This document shows positions 1 through 10,454 of a stretch of 64,000 bases of DNA, piece by piece (the first letter of the stretch is position 1; each line of letters opens with the position of its first letter). The position numbers were made by a program, and so were the translations under genes. The notes beneath the pieces were generated by a model. That model was given only the letters and a program-made list of their open reading frames with translations, did not search any database and was not told where the DNA came from. The stretch comes from Rhynchopus euleeides (lineage: Eukaryota; Euglenozoa; Diplonemea; Diplonemida; Diplonemidae), in contig OY723271.1 of assembly GCA_963210315.1 (NCBI GenBank), positions 2,046,001 through 2,110,000 on the forward strand. Reading direction: 5' to 3'.

Positions 1-2229
1 CTGCGGCAAAGGGGTTCCAAGACAGGATGCTTGTCAGGTCTCTGGGGCAGGACCAGGGTGTGTTCGCACAGCAGTATATCCAGGAGGGGATGAAGACGGG
101 CGACTGGGTGTACCTCCAGAACTGCCACGTGTATGGGTCGTGGATGCCCACCCTGGAGAAGCTGTGTGAGGAGCTGCAGACGAAAGATGTCCATCCGGAC
201 TTCAGGCTGTGGCTGACTTCACGCCCTGACAAGTCCTTCCCCGTCGCCATCCTGCAGAGTGGGATCAAGATCACAAAGGAGCCCCCGCAGGGCCTCAAGG
301 CGAACCTCCGTGACTCCTTCTCCGGCGCCATCTCGGAGGAGATGTGGAACAGCTGCAAGAACGAGAACCCGTGGAAGAGGCTGCTCTTCGCCCTGACCTT
401 CTTCCACGGCATCATCCAGGAGAGGCGGAAGTACGGCTCCCTGGGGTGGAACATCCTCTACTCCTGGAATCAGAGCGATCTGAATGCGTCGATTGTCACG
501 CTGAAGCAGTATCTCGACGACTGCCAGCCGGATGATCTTCCGTTCCAGGCCCTGACGTACCTCACAGGGGTGATCAACTACGGGGGGCGTGTGACAGATT
601 TCCTCGACACCCGGTGCCTCCGCCACATGCTGGCGAAGTTCTTCCTGCCGGAGACGGTGTCCGGAAAGTTTGACATCACCCCGGATGGGGTCTACCACAT
701 CCCGTCGGACATCGCGTCTCTCGAGACCTGCAAGCAGTACCTCTCGGATCTGCCGCCTTATGAGAAGCCAGAGGTGTTTGGGCTGCACGGCAATGCGGAC
801 ATCACGCGCGAGAAGAATGAATCTCTCAGGATGATCAACACGCTGGTGGATGTGCAGCCGAAGGCGGGGTCTGGCGGGGGTGGGCGGTCCACCGATGACA
901 TGGCGATGGACCTGGCGACGGATTTCTTCGAACGGCTGCCGGAGGTGATCGACAGGGACAACGGGCACGAGGAGTCGTACCGCATCACGGAGACAGGGGA
1001 CATGGTGTCGCTGGGCACCTTCCTGATCCAGGAGATTGACGTGTTCAACTTCTTGCTGGGAGTGATGCGGCGCACGCTGCTGGGGCTGATGTCCGCCATC
1101 AAGGGTGAGGTTGTCATGTCGTCCGAGCTGGAGCGCATGTTCAACGATTTCCTTGTCAACAAGTATGTCCCCGTTTGGGTTTGGGGGGAATGCGTGTTCG
1201 GGTGGGAGGGGTGTGGCAGGTAAAAACGGCAGGATGCATTGCGGGAGTGCGTCAACAGGGGAGGTTTTGGGGTCAACAAACTGTGAGTTACGACAAGTGA
1301 TGATGAATCAGCACTGTGCGGACACACACACACACATCACAGGGTGCCTGACAACTGGGGCGGCATGAAGCTGAGCTACCTCAGCAAGAAGCCTCTCGCG
1401 TCGTGGTTCAAAGACACGCTGAACCGCATCAGCTTCCTGAAGGAGTGGAACGACGATGGCCCGCCCACGTCATTCTGGGTGCCTGGCTTCTACTTCCCAC
1501 AGGTATGGTTGGGCACAGCACCCTCCCTATATTTCATCCCCGCGGGTTGCATGCACGTCGCATATTTGCTGGGTTGAACTTGGGAAAGGAAGGGAGGGGC
1601 CCGGTGGGAGGCCAAGGCAGATCCCGCAGCTGCCGGCCCACCACATCCACACCCATCATCCGCAGGGGTTCTTAACTGCCGTGCTGCAGACGCACAGCAG
1701 ACGCTTCAAGATCCCGATCGACGAGCTCAAGTTCCGTACGCATGTGATGGACTGGTCTGAGCCTGAGATGATCTTGGAGGAACCGCACACAGGCGTGTAC
1801 TGCCACGGCTTCACGCTCGAAGGCTGCAGGTGGGATTCATCGTCGAAGTCGCTCACAGAGTCCAGCAAAGGTGAGCTGCACACAGCGTTCCCAGTCATCT
1901 GGCTGGAGCCAATTATCGTGTCGGAGAGTGTGGGTGACCCGGCGACAACGTACGAGACCCCGATGTACAAAACCACCACGCGTGCAGGGACACTGTCGAC
2001 AACAGGTGTGTTGGGTGCCAGTTTCTCTGTGCCGTGCACCCCTTGTGTGTCTCCCTCTCTGCTCGGCAGAACGGGCTGCTGTGCTGTGCTCAGCACACTA
2101 CCACCACAACCCCCCTTTGCAGGCCTGTCGACAAACCTCGTGACAACCGTGCATCTGCCGTCCACCGCAGCGCCGCCAGACCATTGGGTGATGCGTTCTG
2201 TTGCCCTGCTGTGCATGCAGGATACTTAG
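1..2229 (+). CDS. Dynein heavy chain, C-terminal part (5' end outside window)
   Basis: Axonemal-type dynein heavy chain, the ATP-driven motor of the flagellum. The reading frame is open from the window edge, so the start lies upstream. Exons fit GT-AG junctions at 1-1162, 1343-1502, 1666-2005 and 2123-2229 (TAG). The joined protein shows the family's C-terminal landmarks in order: GDWVYLQNCH, FRLWLTSRPDKSFP, KITKEPPQGLKANL, PWKRLLFALTFFHGIIQERR, GWNILY, PTSFWVPGFYFPQGFLTAVL, GVYCHGFTLEGCRWD, PVIWL, a degenerate YKTTTRAGTLSTTG and a terminal HWVMRSVALL. These are the end of the motor, AAA6 and the C-terminal domain. A glycine-rich insert (GSGGGG) falls near 870-890. The frame is unbroken through each splice, which makes the intron calls strong. 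Inner-arm versus other axonemal subclass cannot be settled from this fragment. Confidence 0.95.
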
Positions 2230-3719
2230 AACTGGCAGTGGCAGGGCAAGGGCATGCAGCCCATACTGCCAAAAGGATGGTTGCAGTGGATATGGCAGCG
2301 TGTGCTCAATGCACTTCTGCGCTGTGACAAGAAAGACGGGTGTTGTGTGTGCTTACATCATTTACCCCGCTCTGTGTGTGTTCAACCCAAATGTTAAGGT
2401 GGCATTTGCCGCACTGTGCGTGCGAAACCTCCCATTTACACCCCATCCCCCTAACAAAGACCCCATGCAGTTGATCTCTATGGCGCCACCACATCGCCAC
2501 CCACCAGGGTGTTTTTGTTGTTGAATGTTGGCCCCAAGGCACAACCCATGCCATAACACGTGCCCTTTGAGTGAAGGGGCGCCATGGCCTTTTTTTGCAG
2601 ACCATACTCCCACCCCACGTCAACAACAACCCCATCCCCACCCGACTCCATCTGCAGTTCTGCTGCAGAAAGCCAGCCGAACCAACACAATTTTCCCGCC
2701 TTGCCTGGCTACTCATTTACCCACCCTCCTGCCAATCTGAGGTTGGCGCTGGGATTTACTTCACTTGACAACACCAGCTCCTCCTGCCCTATGCATTGCC
2801 CCCGCTTTTTCAGCTGCGCAGCCCGCACGCTGAGAAAGCAACGATGCTTGTGATGATCTGTTCAGTTCCTGTTTTTTTTTCATTTGACACGGCACACACC
2901 CCATTCGCCCCCCCACCACCCCACTCTCTTCCTCCGTTCGATGCGAGACAGAAGACAAAACTGAAGCCGCCGCCTTGCTTTCCAGCCGGGATTTCCAGCG
3001 GTTCTGCTTCCGCACTCCGGAACGGTGTCTCCCGCCCCGCCCCCCCCTCCCCTGTGCCCAGTGTCATTTTTTCCCTTTGATTTTTGGTTCACACAAACAG
3101 GAAGAAAGGAAGGGAAGGGGGGGGTGCAAAATCACCCCCCCCCCCCTCCCCCAACATCACCATTTCAGTATTTTCCAAGGCTGGCCCCCTTTCGCGCTGG
3201 GGGGAGGGGGGTGGGTGGGAGAGAGGCGTTTGGTTGGCAACAATGCAAACCCACCACCACCACCCTCCCTGGCCCCTGCCTTGTGGGGGCAGGGAGAGAG
3301 CCACATCGGTTGCTGACACTGGAGGTGTGCTCGGCACGTTTCTGGGGGGGGGGGGGGGCGGGGGGGGGGACGCTCACCGCAATTACACACACATTTCAAG
3401 GCAGTTGAGTGGGGGAAGGGAGGTGGGGGGGGGATGGGTGAGGGGGGGGGGGGGTGTCGAAACAGCCATGAGTAGTGAAGGGTGTCGTGGCGGTGTGATC
3501 AGGTGCTTGCTTTCGACACTTGCCCCGCTGCTGATCTTGGTGATGCTGCAGACAAAAAGACCGGGCAGAAGGCGAGAGTCACGTGGTTGGGTGTGTGGGA
3601 AGGATGCAGTGCCCAGGAGGGCACACATTCCCCCGTGGTGGGGGGCGTGGGGGTTACCATCTGGTTAAAGGAGAGCACCGCCCCTCCCCACCCATTCTTG
3701 CTCTCTTGCTCGCACAGGA
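2230..3719. other. Spacer between dynein and zinc-finger gene
   Basis: No coding signal on either strand. The first part is probably the dynein 3' UTR. From about 2880 the sequence is dominated by C runs, G runs and pyrimidine tracts, for example the G-rich stretch 3340-3460. No repeat shared with the rest of the window was noticed. Confidence 0.5.
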
Positions 3720-3809
3720 GGACTGGGCAAAGAGATCTCGAGCCTGCCCCAATGCTACGGTCCCCCCCCGCCTCCCCCCCTCGGCTCGCGGCTGTCGATC
3801 CTAAAGGAG
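3720..3809 (+). CDS. Possible isolated upstream exon
   Basis: After an acceptor-like CTCGCACAG at 3709-3717 a short open frame has host-like codon use (GLGKEISSLPQCY, then a proline run, then SRLSILKE) and meets a GT at 3810. It may be an upstream exon of the zinc-finger gene that follows. I could not join it in phase to that gene with any acceptor I saw: exon end phase 0 against acceptors at 3996 and 4097 that need another phase. It may therefore belong to an unseen exon chain or be noise. A transcript read would decide. Confidence 0.25.
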
Positions 3810-4071
3810 GTCAAGCTCGGATCCCCGCCCCGCCCCCCCCGCCCCCCCCACACACACCCCACCGGTATTTTTGAGCTCCACACTTTTCTTTCTCCTTTTG
3901 GCACAGCCATTTTTTTTTGTTGCCCTGCCACCCCCTGCCACCCCACACCCCACCCAACACACCATCCACACCATCCACACCACCACTCTTTTCAGGAGGG
4001 AAGGGTGCGCGGTGCGTGTGTGGGGGGGAGGCGGCACCACCCCCTCCCCACCCGCCTGCCACCGATCAGCG

Positions 4072-5281
4072 ATGCACGCCCTCCGCGCCGCTGCAGGCGA
4101 GGCCACGCGGTGCACCTGCCGGAGGTCCCTGAGACACGCGTCAGGCCAAGGCCTCTCCGGAAGGGACCCTGGTGCAGGGGACGAACTGCGCAAGCTCGTC
4201 CACACCGAGGATGCGCCGAAGACGCATAACGAGAGGCTGCAGGAGCCGCTGGAGCCGAGCAGGCCCGGTGTCCACACCTGGCTGCCGGGGGTTGTGACCC
4301 GTGGCGACGTTCCGGGGGTTGGGGAGGGGAGCAGCCCCCACCAGATGACCTTCCAGACGCTGCGTGTGGGGTACATCGACAGGCATAAGGCGAAGGAGGA
4401 GATGGTGGGCGGCCTCCCGCCGTCTTCGCCGCTCTCACCGCGCGACCTGCGGTGGCTGAACGCGAGGGCCAAGACGCTGTGGTTCTGCCCGAGCTGTGAG
4501 ACGCCCAACCCGCGCGACAGCAATGAGTGCGAAGGGTGCGGTTACCTGCAGGTGGTGCCGCCCCACAAGATGGTCAACTGGGTGTGCGGAGGGTGCCTCG
4601 CGCCGAACCGGCTTCCCATCCGCATCGCGAAAGACCCGCGGCGTTACGGCGGCATGCTGACGGGTGACAAGACTGCGGGGAGCCCGACGTGCCGGAATTG
4701 CGGGGCGCACCGCTCCAAATCGCTGTCCGGGACATGCACATCCGAGGACTGGGTGTGCAAGCCCTGCAGGGTCATCGTGAAGGGGGACGTGTGCCAGTCC
4801 TGTCAGGAGGTATGCCTGGTGCTGTGGTGGAGGGGGTGGGGGTGTTGGCAGAGGGTGGGGACAGGGTGGGTCATGTCAAACAGTGGGGGGGAGGGGGGGG
4901 GTTTGTGTTTGGTGTGATATGCATGACTCAAAATCGTTCAGATCGTTTAAATCGTTCAAAACACTCACGTGTGTGTGGCATTGAAGGGGAGTCAGCGGAG
5001 TTGGGTCGGTGCGACCTATGCTTCTGCAGCTAGCCAGCAAAAGGATAAAATGTGCGAGAGAGAGTGTGGTTCAGTTTTTAGGTGGGTTTACCCCCGCACG
5101 GATCCTATCCCACCATGTGGTGTTCCACACTGCACTGCCCACCCCGACATCCACACAGACACGGATGGGGTACAACGAGTTCGACCCTGTGGACAAGGCG
5201 GGGTCATGGCCTTGCGCGAACTGCAGAAAGATGAACTTCAAGACGAATACAAAATGCAGGCATTGCGGGCATTGGAAGTGA
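4072..5281 (+). CDS. Protein with four RanBP2-like zinc fingers, possibly organellar
   Basis: Two exons, 4072-4809 and 5159-5281 (TGA), join in phase and give about 286 residues from the ATG at 4072. Four Cys4 ribbons of the RanBP2 type (W-x-C-x2-C ... C-x2-C) follow: LWFCPSCETPNPRDSNECEG, one starting NWVCGGCLAPN with a long insert before CRNC, DWVCKPC...CQSC, and SWPCANCRK...CRHC at the end. The intron falls between fingers three and four. Such fingers commonly bind single-stranded RNA or ubiquitin. The first 25 residues (MHALRAAAGEATRCTCRR) are rich in Arg and Ala with one acidic residue, which would suit a mitochondrial transit peptide; that is inference. The frame is open upstream of 4072, so an earlier start or exon is possible. 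No closer family was recognised. Confidence 0.75.
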
Positions 5282-6466
5282 TGCACCGCCACCCCACCCC
5301 ACCCCCGCCACCCGCACCCCCCGAGCAAGCAGCAAGGGTGCTCTCTGATGCTGCTGTGTGGCGGGTCTTCGCTGCGTTGCTGCCTGCATGGCGTGGGCCA
5401 TGCAAATGCGTGACACGGGCAACACCCCCCACCCGTCTTCCCGCCAGCAAAGCGATGGTGCATTGTCCACCACCCCCAAGTCAAGGTGCTGCGTGTGGGG
5501 AAGAGCAGCGGCACGTCTCAGTAGGGGTAGAGCCCGAACGAAAAAAAACATAAAGCGTGAAGAAAACGGCGGGTGTGGATCGGCACCGACACCCCCCGCC
5601 CCCCCCCCCCCCTCCTCCCCCCCTTCCCCCCCCCCACTTTCGATTTCAGAGCGCTCTCTCCTTGTTGCCACTAAAACTTCTTTCAAAAAAATCAGGGGGG
5701 GATCATCCTTCCTTGTCGCATCTTCTACAACAACACACACACCACCCCCCACCCCCCCCACCCTCCCATTGCACATTGATCCACCCGACAGCATATCCGG
5801 TGTGGTGTGCTACAGAAAGGACTAACATTGCAAGAAGGTGCTGGGAGACTTGCTTTTTTTTTTTGCTTTCAGTGAAATTCACCAGGGATAGTGGGTGACT
5901 TTCCAAATTCTGCAAAAAAGCCGGTTTTTGCCGGTTTTCCGGTTTTTCGTTTTTTGGCGCCGCTTTGGCGTTTCCTGTCCATGTATGGGGAGAGCGGGGC
6001 ACCTGCCCGCATCCCGACTTTGGTTGCTTCATAAAGCCGACGGACACCTCACACAGCACCCCACATACACCCTGTTGGAGATGTGTGAGGTGCTGTGGGA
6101 GAGCAGGTGTCCTTTGCTACAACACCATCCGGCCGTGCCTCCAGCCATGTATCTGTCTCAGGAACTGTAGGGCAACGTCAGGAGTGCCAGAAGGTGCACG
6201 CCAAGCCCTTGAGAGACCACTGCTGGACAGGGGGGCTGAAGGGGAATCCCCGGACTTCGTGCTCCAACAGCGCCGGGCGAGGCAATGTCGATCGCCAGTG
6301 GACAACGAGGAAGTCGTACAGACTTGTGTGCAGGGGTGGGGTAGTCTGCACGTACTCCGTCTTCACTCACGACCTGTCGTACTCCTGGTGTTGTGCCGTT
6401 TCCCACTTGCCACGGTGCACCAACGGTACATATGTCCACTCGATAGGCACACAGCACGCGGGGGGT

Positions 6467-6487
6467 CTGGGGGGCGGAGCCCCCCAG
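6467..6487. repeat. Perfect 9-bp stem hairpin
   Basis: CTGGGGGGC, a 3-base GGA loop, then GCCCCCCAG. Such a stem could form in RNA or single-stranded DNA. No neighbouring gene explains it. Confidence 0.6.
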
Positions 6488-6750
6488 CCGCCGGAGGCCA
6501 CGGTAGTGAACATCTGGCCTTCTCCTTCGCGTTCTTGGACTCTTTGGGTCAATCGCGGTTCGTAGTGGGGCCATTGTTGGTGTCCAGGTGACCTGTGTAC
6601 CCTCTAAGCAGGGTGGGCGTAGTCGGGAAAAAAGTGGAATTTTCCCGAAATTTTTTATAGTTTTTTTTTTGAAAAACCCAGGGCATTAGTTTGACCTTCC
6701 CGACGGAGCCTGAAACCTGGTTACCCTGGTTATGACCCACCAATTTTTTT

Positions 6751-6775
6751 CGCTCGGGCGCTTCGCGCCCGAGCG
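6751..6775. repeat. Perfect 11-bp stem hairpin
   Basis: CGCTCGGGCGC, loop TTC, GCGCCCGAGCG. It follows a T run at 6744-6750. It resembles a bacterial terminator in shape, but the setting is eukaryotic spacer, so no function is claimed. Confidence 0.6.
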
Positions 6776-7585
6776 CCTCCTGCGCCGTTGTGACCGTGGC
6801 GTGCTATTATCTGTCTCCCCACCCCCAGGTTATGTATAGTCTCTACTTCCCCCGGGTTTGTGAGAGGTGTCAGACACAGCACACAATTCGCGCTGGTGCC
6901 AGGAGGATAACCCATCTACACGCGTGGAGTTGCGCCCCGGGTTTCCCACCACCCATGGTGTTGCACCAGTCAGTGGCGAAGGACACGACGCGGTTCCAGA
7001 AGCTGTCCCCAGAGATTCTGTCTGCTCCAGCAGAATGCTGCAGATGTTGGCCGCATTCCGGCTGTTGCAGTCTTGCGGCACGTTACGGGTCGATCACACA
7101 CGAATCCGGGTCGCATGCTGGCTCACCTTCGTCGTGGCCTGGGTTTCGTCGGTGAGGGACGGCGCAGAAGGGGGCTGTGCAATCTTGGCCTGCATCTGCC
7201 GCCGAATGACAGATGCAGGTCGTGTCGTACTATTGCTGCTTGGTGGGGCTAGCGCAGCAGGTTATTTGGTAAGGGAAACCCCCGGTTCCGAGCCAGATTT
7301 TTGACTTTTTTTTATTTTTTAAAATAACCAGGTTTCTCCAAATCCTGGTTATCATAACCGGATAACCAGCCCAAACTAATGCCCTGGAAAAACCGGTTTT
7401 GGCAAAAACCGGTTTTGCAAACCGGTTTTTCATTAGCACCCACTGTCCCTGAAATTCACTCTCGACAATCACCCACCCACCCACCTCAACCCAGGACGGT
7501 GTTTTGGTTCCCACCAGGGGAGGGGTTCTTCACACCTGACCAACAACACCCCGGCACCACCTGCCTCCCCCCGCCCCCCTGTGCG

Positions 7586-9326
7586 ATGTCGGGGTGGTTG
7601 AGCCTCCGCGTCTCTGAGGCACGGGGGCATGGGTCGCAGGGCACCAAGACCATGCAGGTCGCCATGTCGTGCCCAGGCGGGGTGTCGGAGGCGGCGAAAG
7701 GCGACGGCGGGCTGACAGAGATGGCGAAATGCCCGCGCCCCGCATGGGAGCACGTCGCCATCTGGCGGGTGCCGAAGCCGGAGGCTGTCATCCGGCTTGT
7801 GTTGATGCAGGACAACGTCGCGAGCAACATCGCGAGCGGCATCACCAACAACATACCCATGGCACACCTGATGTCCGTCCCCAATCTGCCCAGCATCCCG
7901 GGCATGCCTGGCATCCCCAACATCATGGGTGCCACCAAGGCCGCAGAGGGCACCCTCCCCGTTGCGAAGGGCGACGGGGGTGCGACATGGGTCCCGCTGT
8001 ACGACCCGAAGGCGCCGCGCGGCACCGGGGCCTTCGTGGAGATCCTGGTGGAGTGGCAGTTCACCTACTCCCATCTCGCACCCCTCTTCTCTGAGACGGA
8101 TGAGGACCAGATGCCGTATGTGCCGGAGAAGTACTCCCAGGCTCAGCTGCAGGTGGAGATCGGGCGGATCTCAGCCCATGGGATGGCCATGCTGACCCCC
8201 GTCTTCTGGCTGCTGGACCTGTGGTATTGGAAGCGGCCCTATGAGAGTGCGTGTGTTGGGGTGATCGGCGGGTTTGTCATGTACTACGATGCCTTCCACG
8301 TCGCTCTCCCCTTCGTTTTTCTGGTGGTGATGGTGCTGAACTTCCTGAAGAAGTTCACCACGAGCGACTCCTTTGAGGAGGCGAAGCCCGCATCGCTCGG
8401 GTTTCTCGGGACAATCGGGTGGGTTCACGAGACCCTCAAGCTGACGCAGAACTACTTCAAAATGACAACCGACGCCGCGGACATGACCTTCGAGATGTTC
8501 ACCTGGGAGAACCAGGACATGTCGACCTACATCCTCCTCTCGCTCATAGGCTGCCTGCTGCTGCACTGCGTTGCCTCCTTCCCGACCAACCTGATCCTGC
8601 TGACGGTGTGGGTGTACATGTTTACCTACTTCCCGCTCGGCTTCTTCCTGCCCCAGATGTACACCGCGCTGCTCCCGCACAACCTGCCGGGGGTTGTGAA
8701 GGAGATTGCCCTCGGGCGTGACGTGGTGCTCAAGAAGGAATCGCCACTGCACATCACGTCCATCACCATCCCGAAGCAGGGGAAGAAGCGTGACGGGAGT
8801 GTGTACTTCCAGGTCGTGTCCGTCATGTTCCCCCCGCGGGAGGACGGGAAGGGGCACGCGGACAAGGCGGAGACTTTCACCTCGTGGCACCGTTACTCAG
8901 AGTATGCATGTGGTGGGGGCGACACACAGAGGGGTTTTCTCTTGTCAGTTTGGCGGGGGGCAGCTCGGGAAGCTTTTCACCGTGCGGATCATTCGCGAAC
9001 ACTGTGCGACACGGTCCTGCCGAGCCACACCCACCCTCTTGTCTCACTCTGTCCCACTCTATGCACTGCTTCCACCCCATCCGCACCACAGCTTCTCGAA
9101 TCTGCGTGATCGGCTTGACCGAATTGATGTCACGATGTCCGCAAAAGGGTTCCCCTCCAAAAAGGCTTTTAACGTCACCGGCGAAGCGCTCAACGCCCGG
9201 AGACGCGACCTGGAGGACTGGCTGTGCCGCACGGCGGAACAGGCCAACCTCACGAGGGGGCGCCCCCTGCGCGCGCCACTGCTGGGCTTCCTCCAATACA
9301 GCGCGAAGGCCTCGGAGGGGAAGTGA
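7586..9326 (+). CDS. C2 / multi-pass membrane / PX domain protein
   Basis: Two exons, 7586-8901 and 9092-9326 (TGA), give about 516 residues. The ATG at 7586 is preferred because MSGWLSLRVSEARGHG begins a C2-like fold at once; the frame is open further upstream. Residues 1-180 look like a degenerate C2 domain interrupted by a Pro/Met-rich insert (PNLPSIPGMPGIPNIMG). About residues 200-370 hold hydrophobic helices in two groups, resembling the C-terminal membrane anchor of MCTP-type C2 proteins (WYWKRPYESACVGVIGG, then a segment ending VLNFLKKF, then a second group near ILLSLIGCLLLHCVASFPTN). The C-terminus is a PX domain: the splice rebuilds WHRYSDFSNL, and FPSKK followed by RRRDLEDWL matches the phosphoinositide pocket and distal helix. 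A membrane tether that reads phosphoinositides is the natural inference. Confidence 0.8.
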
Positions 9327-10454
9327 GGAGAAGGTGCTGTGTGCGCAGCAGGGGGGAGAGGGGATTGGGCGTTCGGCAGAAAATACACTAGTGGTTGGGC
9401 ATCTCTGAGGCCCGACCGCACCTCTTGTTGCACCCCCCGACAGCGCTGCCTTTTGCTGAGGGAGGTGGCCCAACGCCACCGCCACAAGAATCCGAAAGCA
9501 GCGACTCGGCGGTCCAATCCCAAAAGGAAACCCGTTGAAGCCTCGAAGGGGCGTGTTGTGTGAACGCGCATGCCAGGACGCCGCCACTTTTCAAAAAGCT
9601 TCACGCGTCTGTTTTGTGTTGTGTTGACCACGTTTATTGAGTGGGGCTTTGAACCCCCTGCACGGATCTTCGACCCACCTTTGTGTGTCCTGTGCAGGCG
9701 GCATCCGAGGATTCACTCGGTACCGCCTCCACGAAATCTTAACGTGTGTGTGCCTGGTAGAGGAGCTGTGGCGATCACACCAAGCGCAGGGGGGTGTGAT
9801 TAAACTCTCTCCCCCCCCTCCGTGTGAAACCTCTCTTCGGCGAGAGCCTGCTGCCCCTGAAACGTACAGCGGAGGGTGGTGCCCAGCCCTGCCTGCAAGT
9901 CGGGCCGGGTGGGTCCTGCAAGCCGCCGGGATATGGTTGCCGTGTGTGTGTGTTGCAGTTGCAGCAGAGATCGCATCAAACAATGCCAGGGGGTGTTCGG
10001 GGTGCACATCTATCCTGCTGCAGCAAATCACGTGTGTGTGTGTGTGGCTGCCCAAAAACGAAAGAGTGTCTAAAGAAACAACTGATTCGGACCGCAAAGC
10101 CTCCTGTGTCGATCCCGCCCGTGCACACCTCTTCGTCGCTCGTTTGCATCAGGCCTGTCGGCAGGGGAGACGCTCGTTGAGAAGTGGGGCTGCCCTGTGT
10201 TTCACAGCGTCAAACGTATTTCCCTTTTTCTGACTCTGGCCAAAAAAAAACGACACCAACAGGACGCCCACCCAAGCTTGTTCTTACAAGCCCCCCTCCC
10301 CCCTCCCCTCCCCACCCTATTTCCGGTCTCCCGCATAGCACTCCCCATCGCCAACCGCGCCCCTTCTCTCCTTGCCATGTGGATCATACAACACCGCCAC
10401 CACCACCTCCTCCCGTCAACAGGCTTGCCCCACCCCCACCCCCCACCCCTCGCA
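9327..10454. other. Spacer before exonuclease gene
   Basis: No gene recognised. The distal part may be 5' UTR of the exonuclease gene; it is pyrimidine-rich (10280-10330) and the frame is open back to 10197. Nothing shared with other repeats was seen. Confidence 0.4.

Larger units (their letters stand above)
5282..7585. other. Spacer with repeats and hairpins
   Basis: No convincing gene. The stretch 5797-5875 (a segment with AACATTGCAAGAAGGTGCT) recurs, diverged, at 21514-21590. Two strong GC hairpins stand at 6467-6487 and 6751-6775. AT-rich tracts with repeated AACCGG surround 5920-5950 and 7385-7430. Short open stretches on both strands around 6100-6570 have scattered Cys and Trp but no motif I can name; they could be an eroded transposase. 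Confidence 0.4.

Noticed and set aside
219..968. Long open frame on the - strand across the dynein exon
   Set aside because: It is the complement of a strongly conserved dynein exon; GC-rich codons leave the opposite strand open.
6158..6574. Eroded piggyBac-type transposase on the - strand
   Set aside because: Some Trp/Cys spacing looked suggestive, but no DDE motif or termini could be found.
6751..6775. Rho-independent terminator
   Set aside because: The shape fits, but this is a eukaryotic spacer with no bacterial-type gene nearby, and the T run lies on the wrong side for + strand transcription.
9430..9530. tRNA-like boxes after the C2/PX gene
   Set aside because: GGTCCAATCCC resembles a B box, but no cloverleaf could be drawn.
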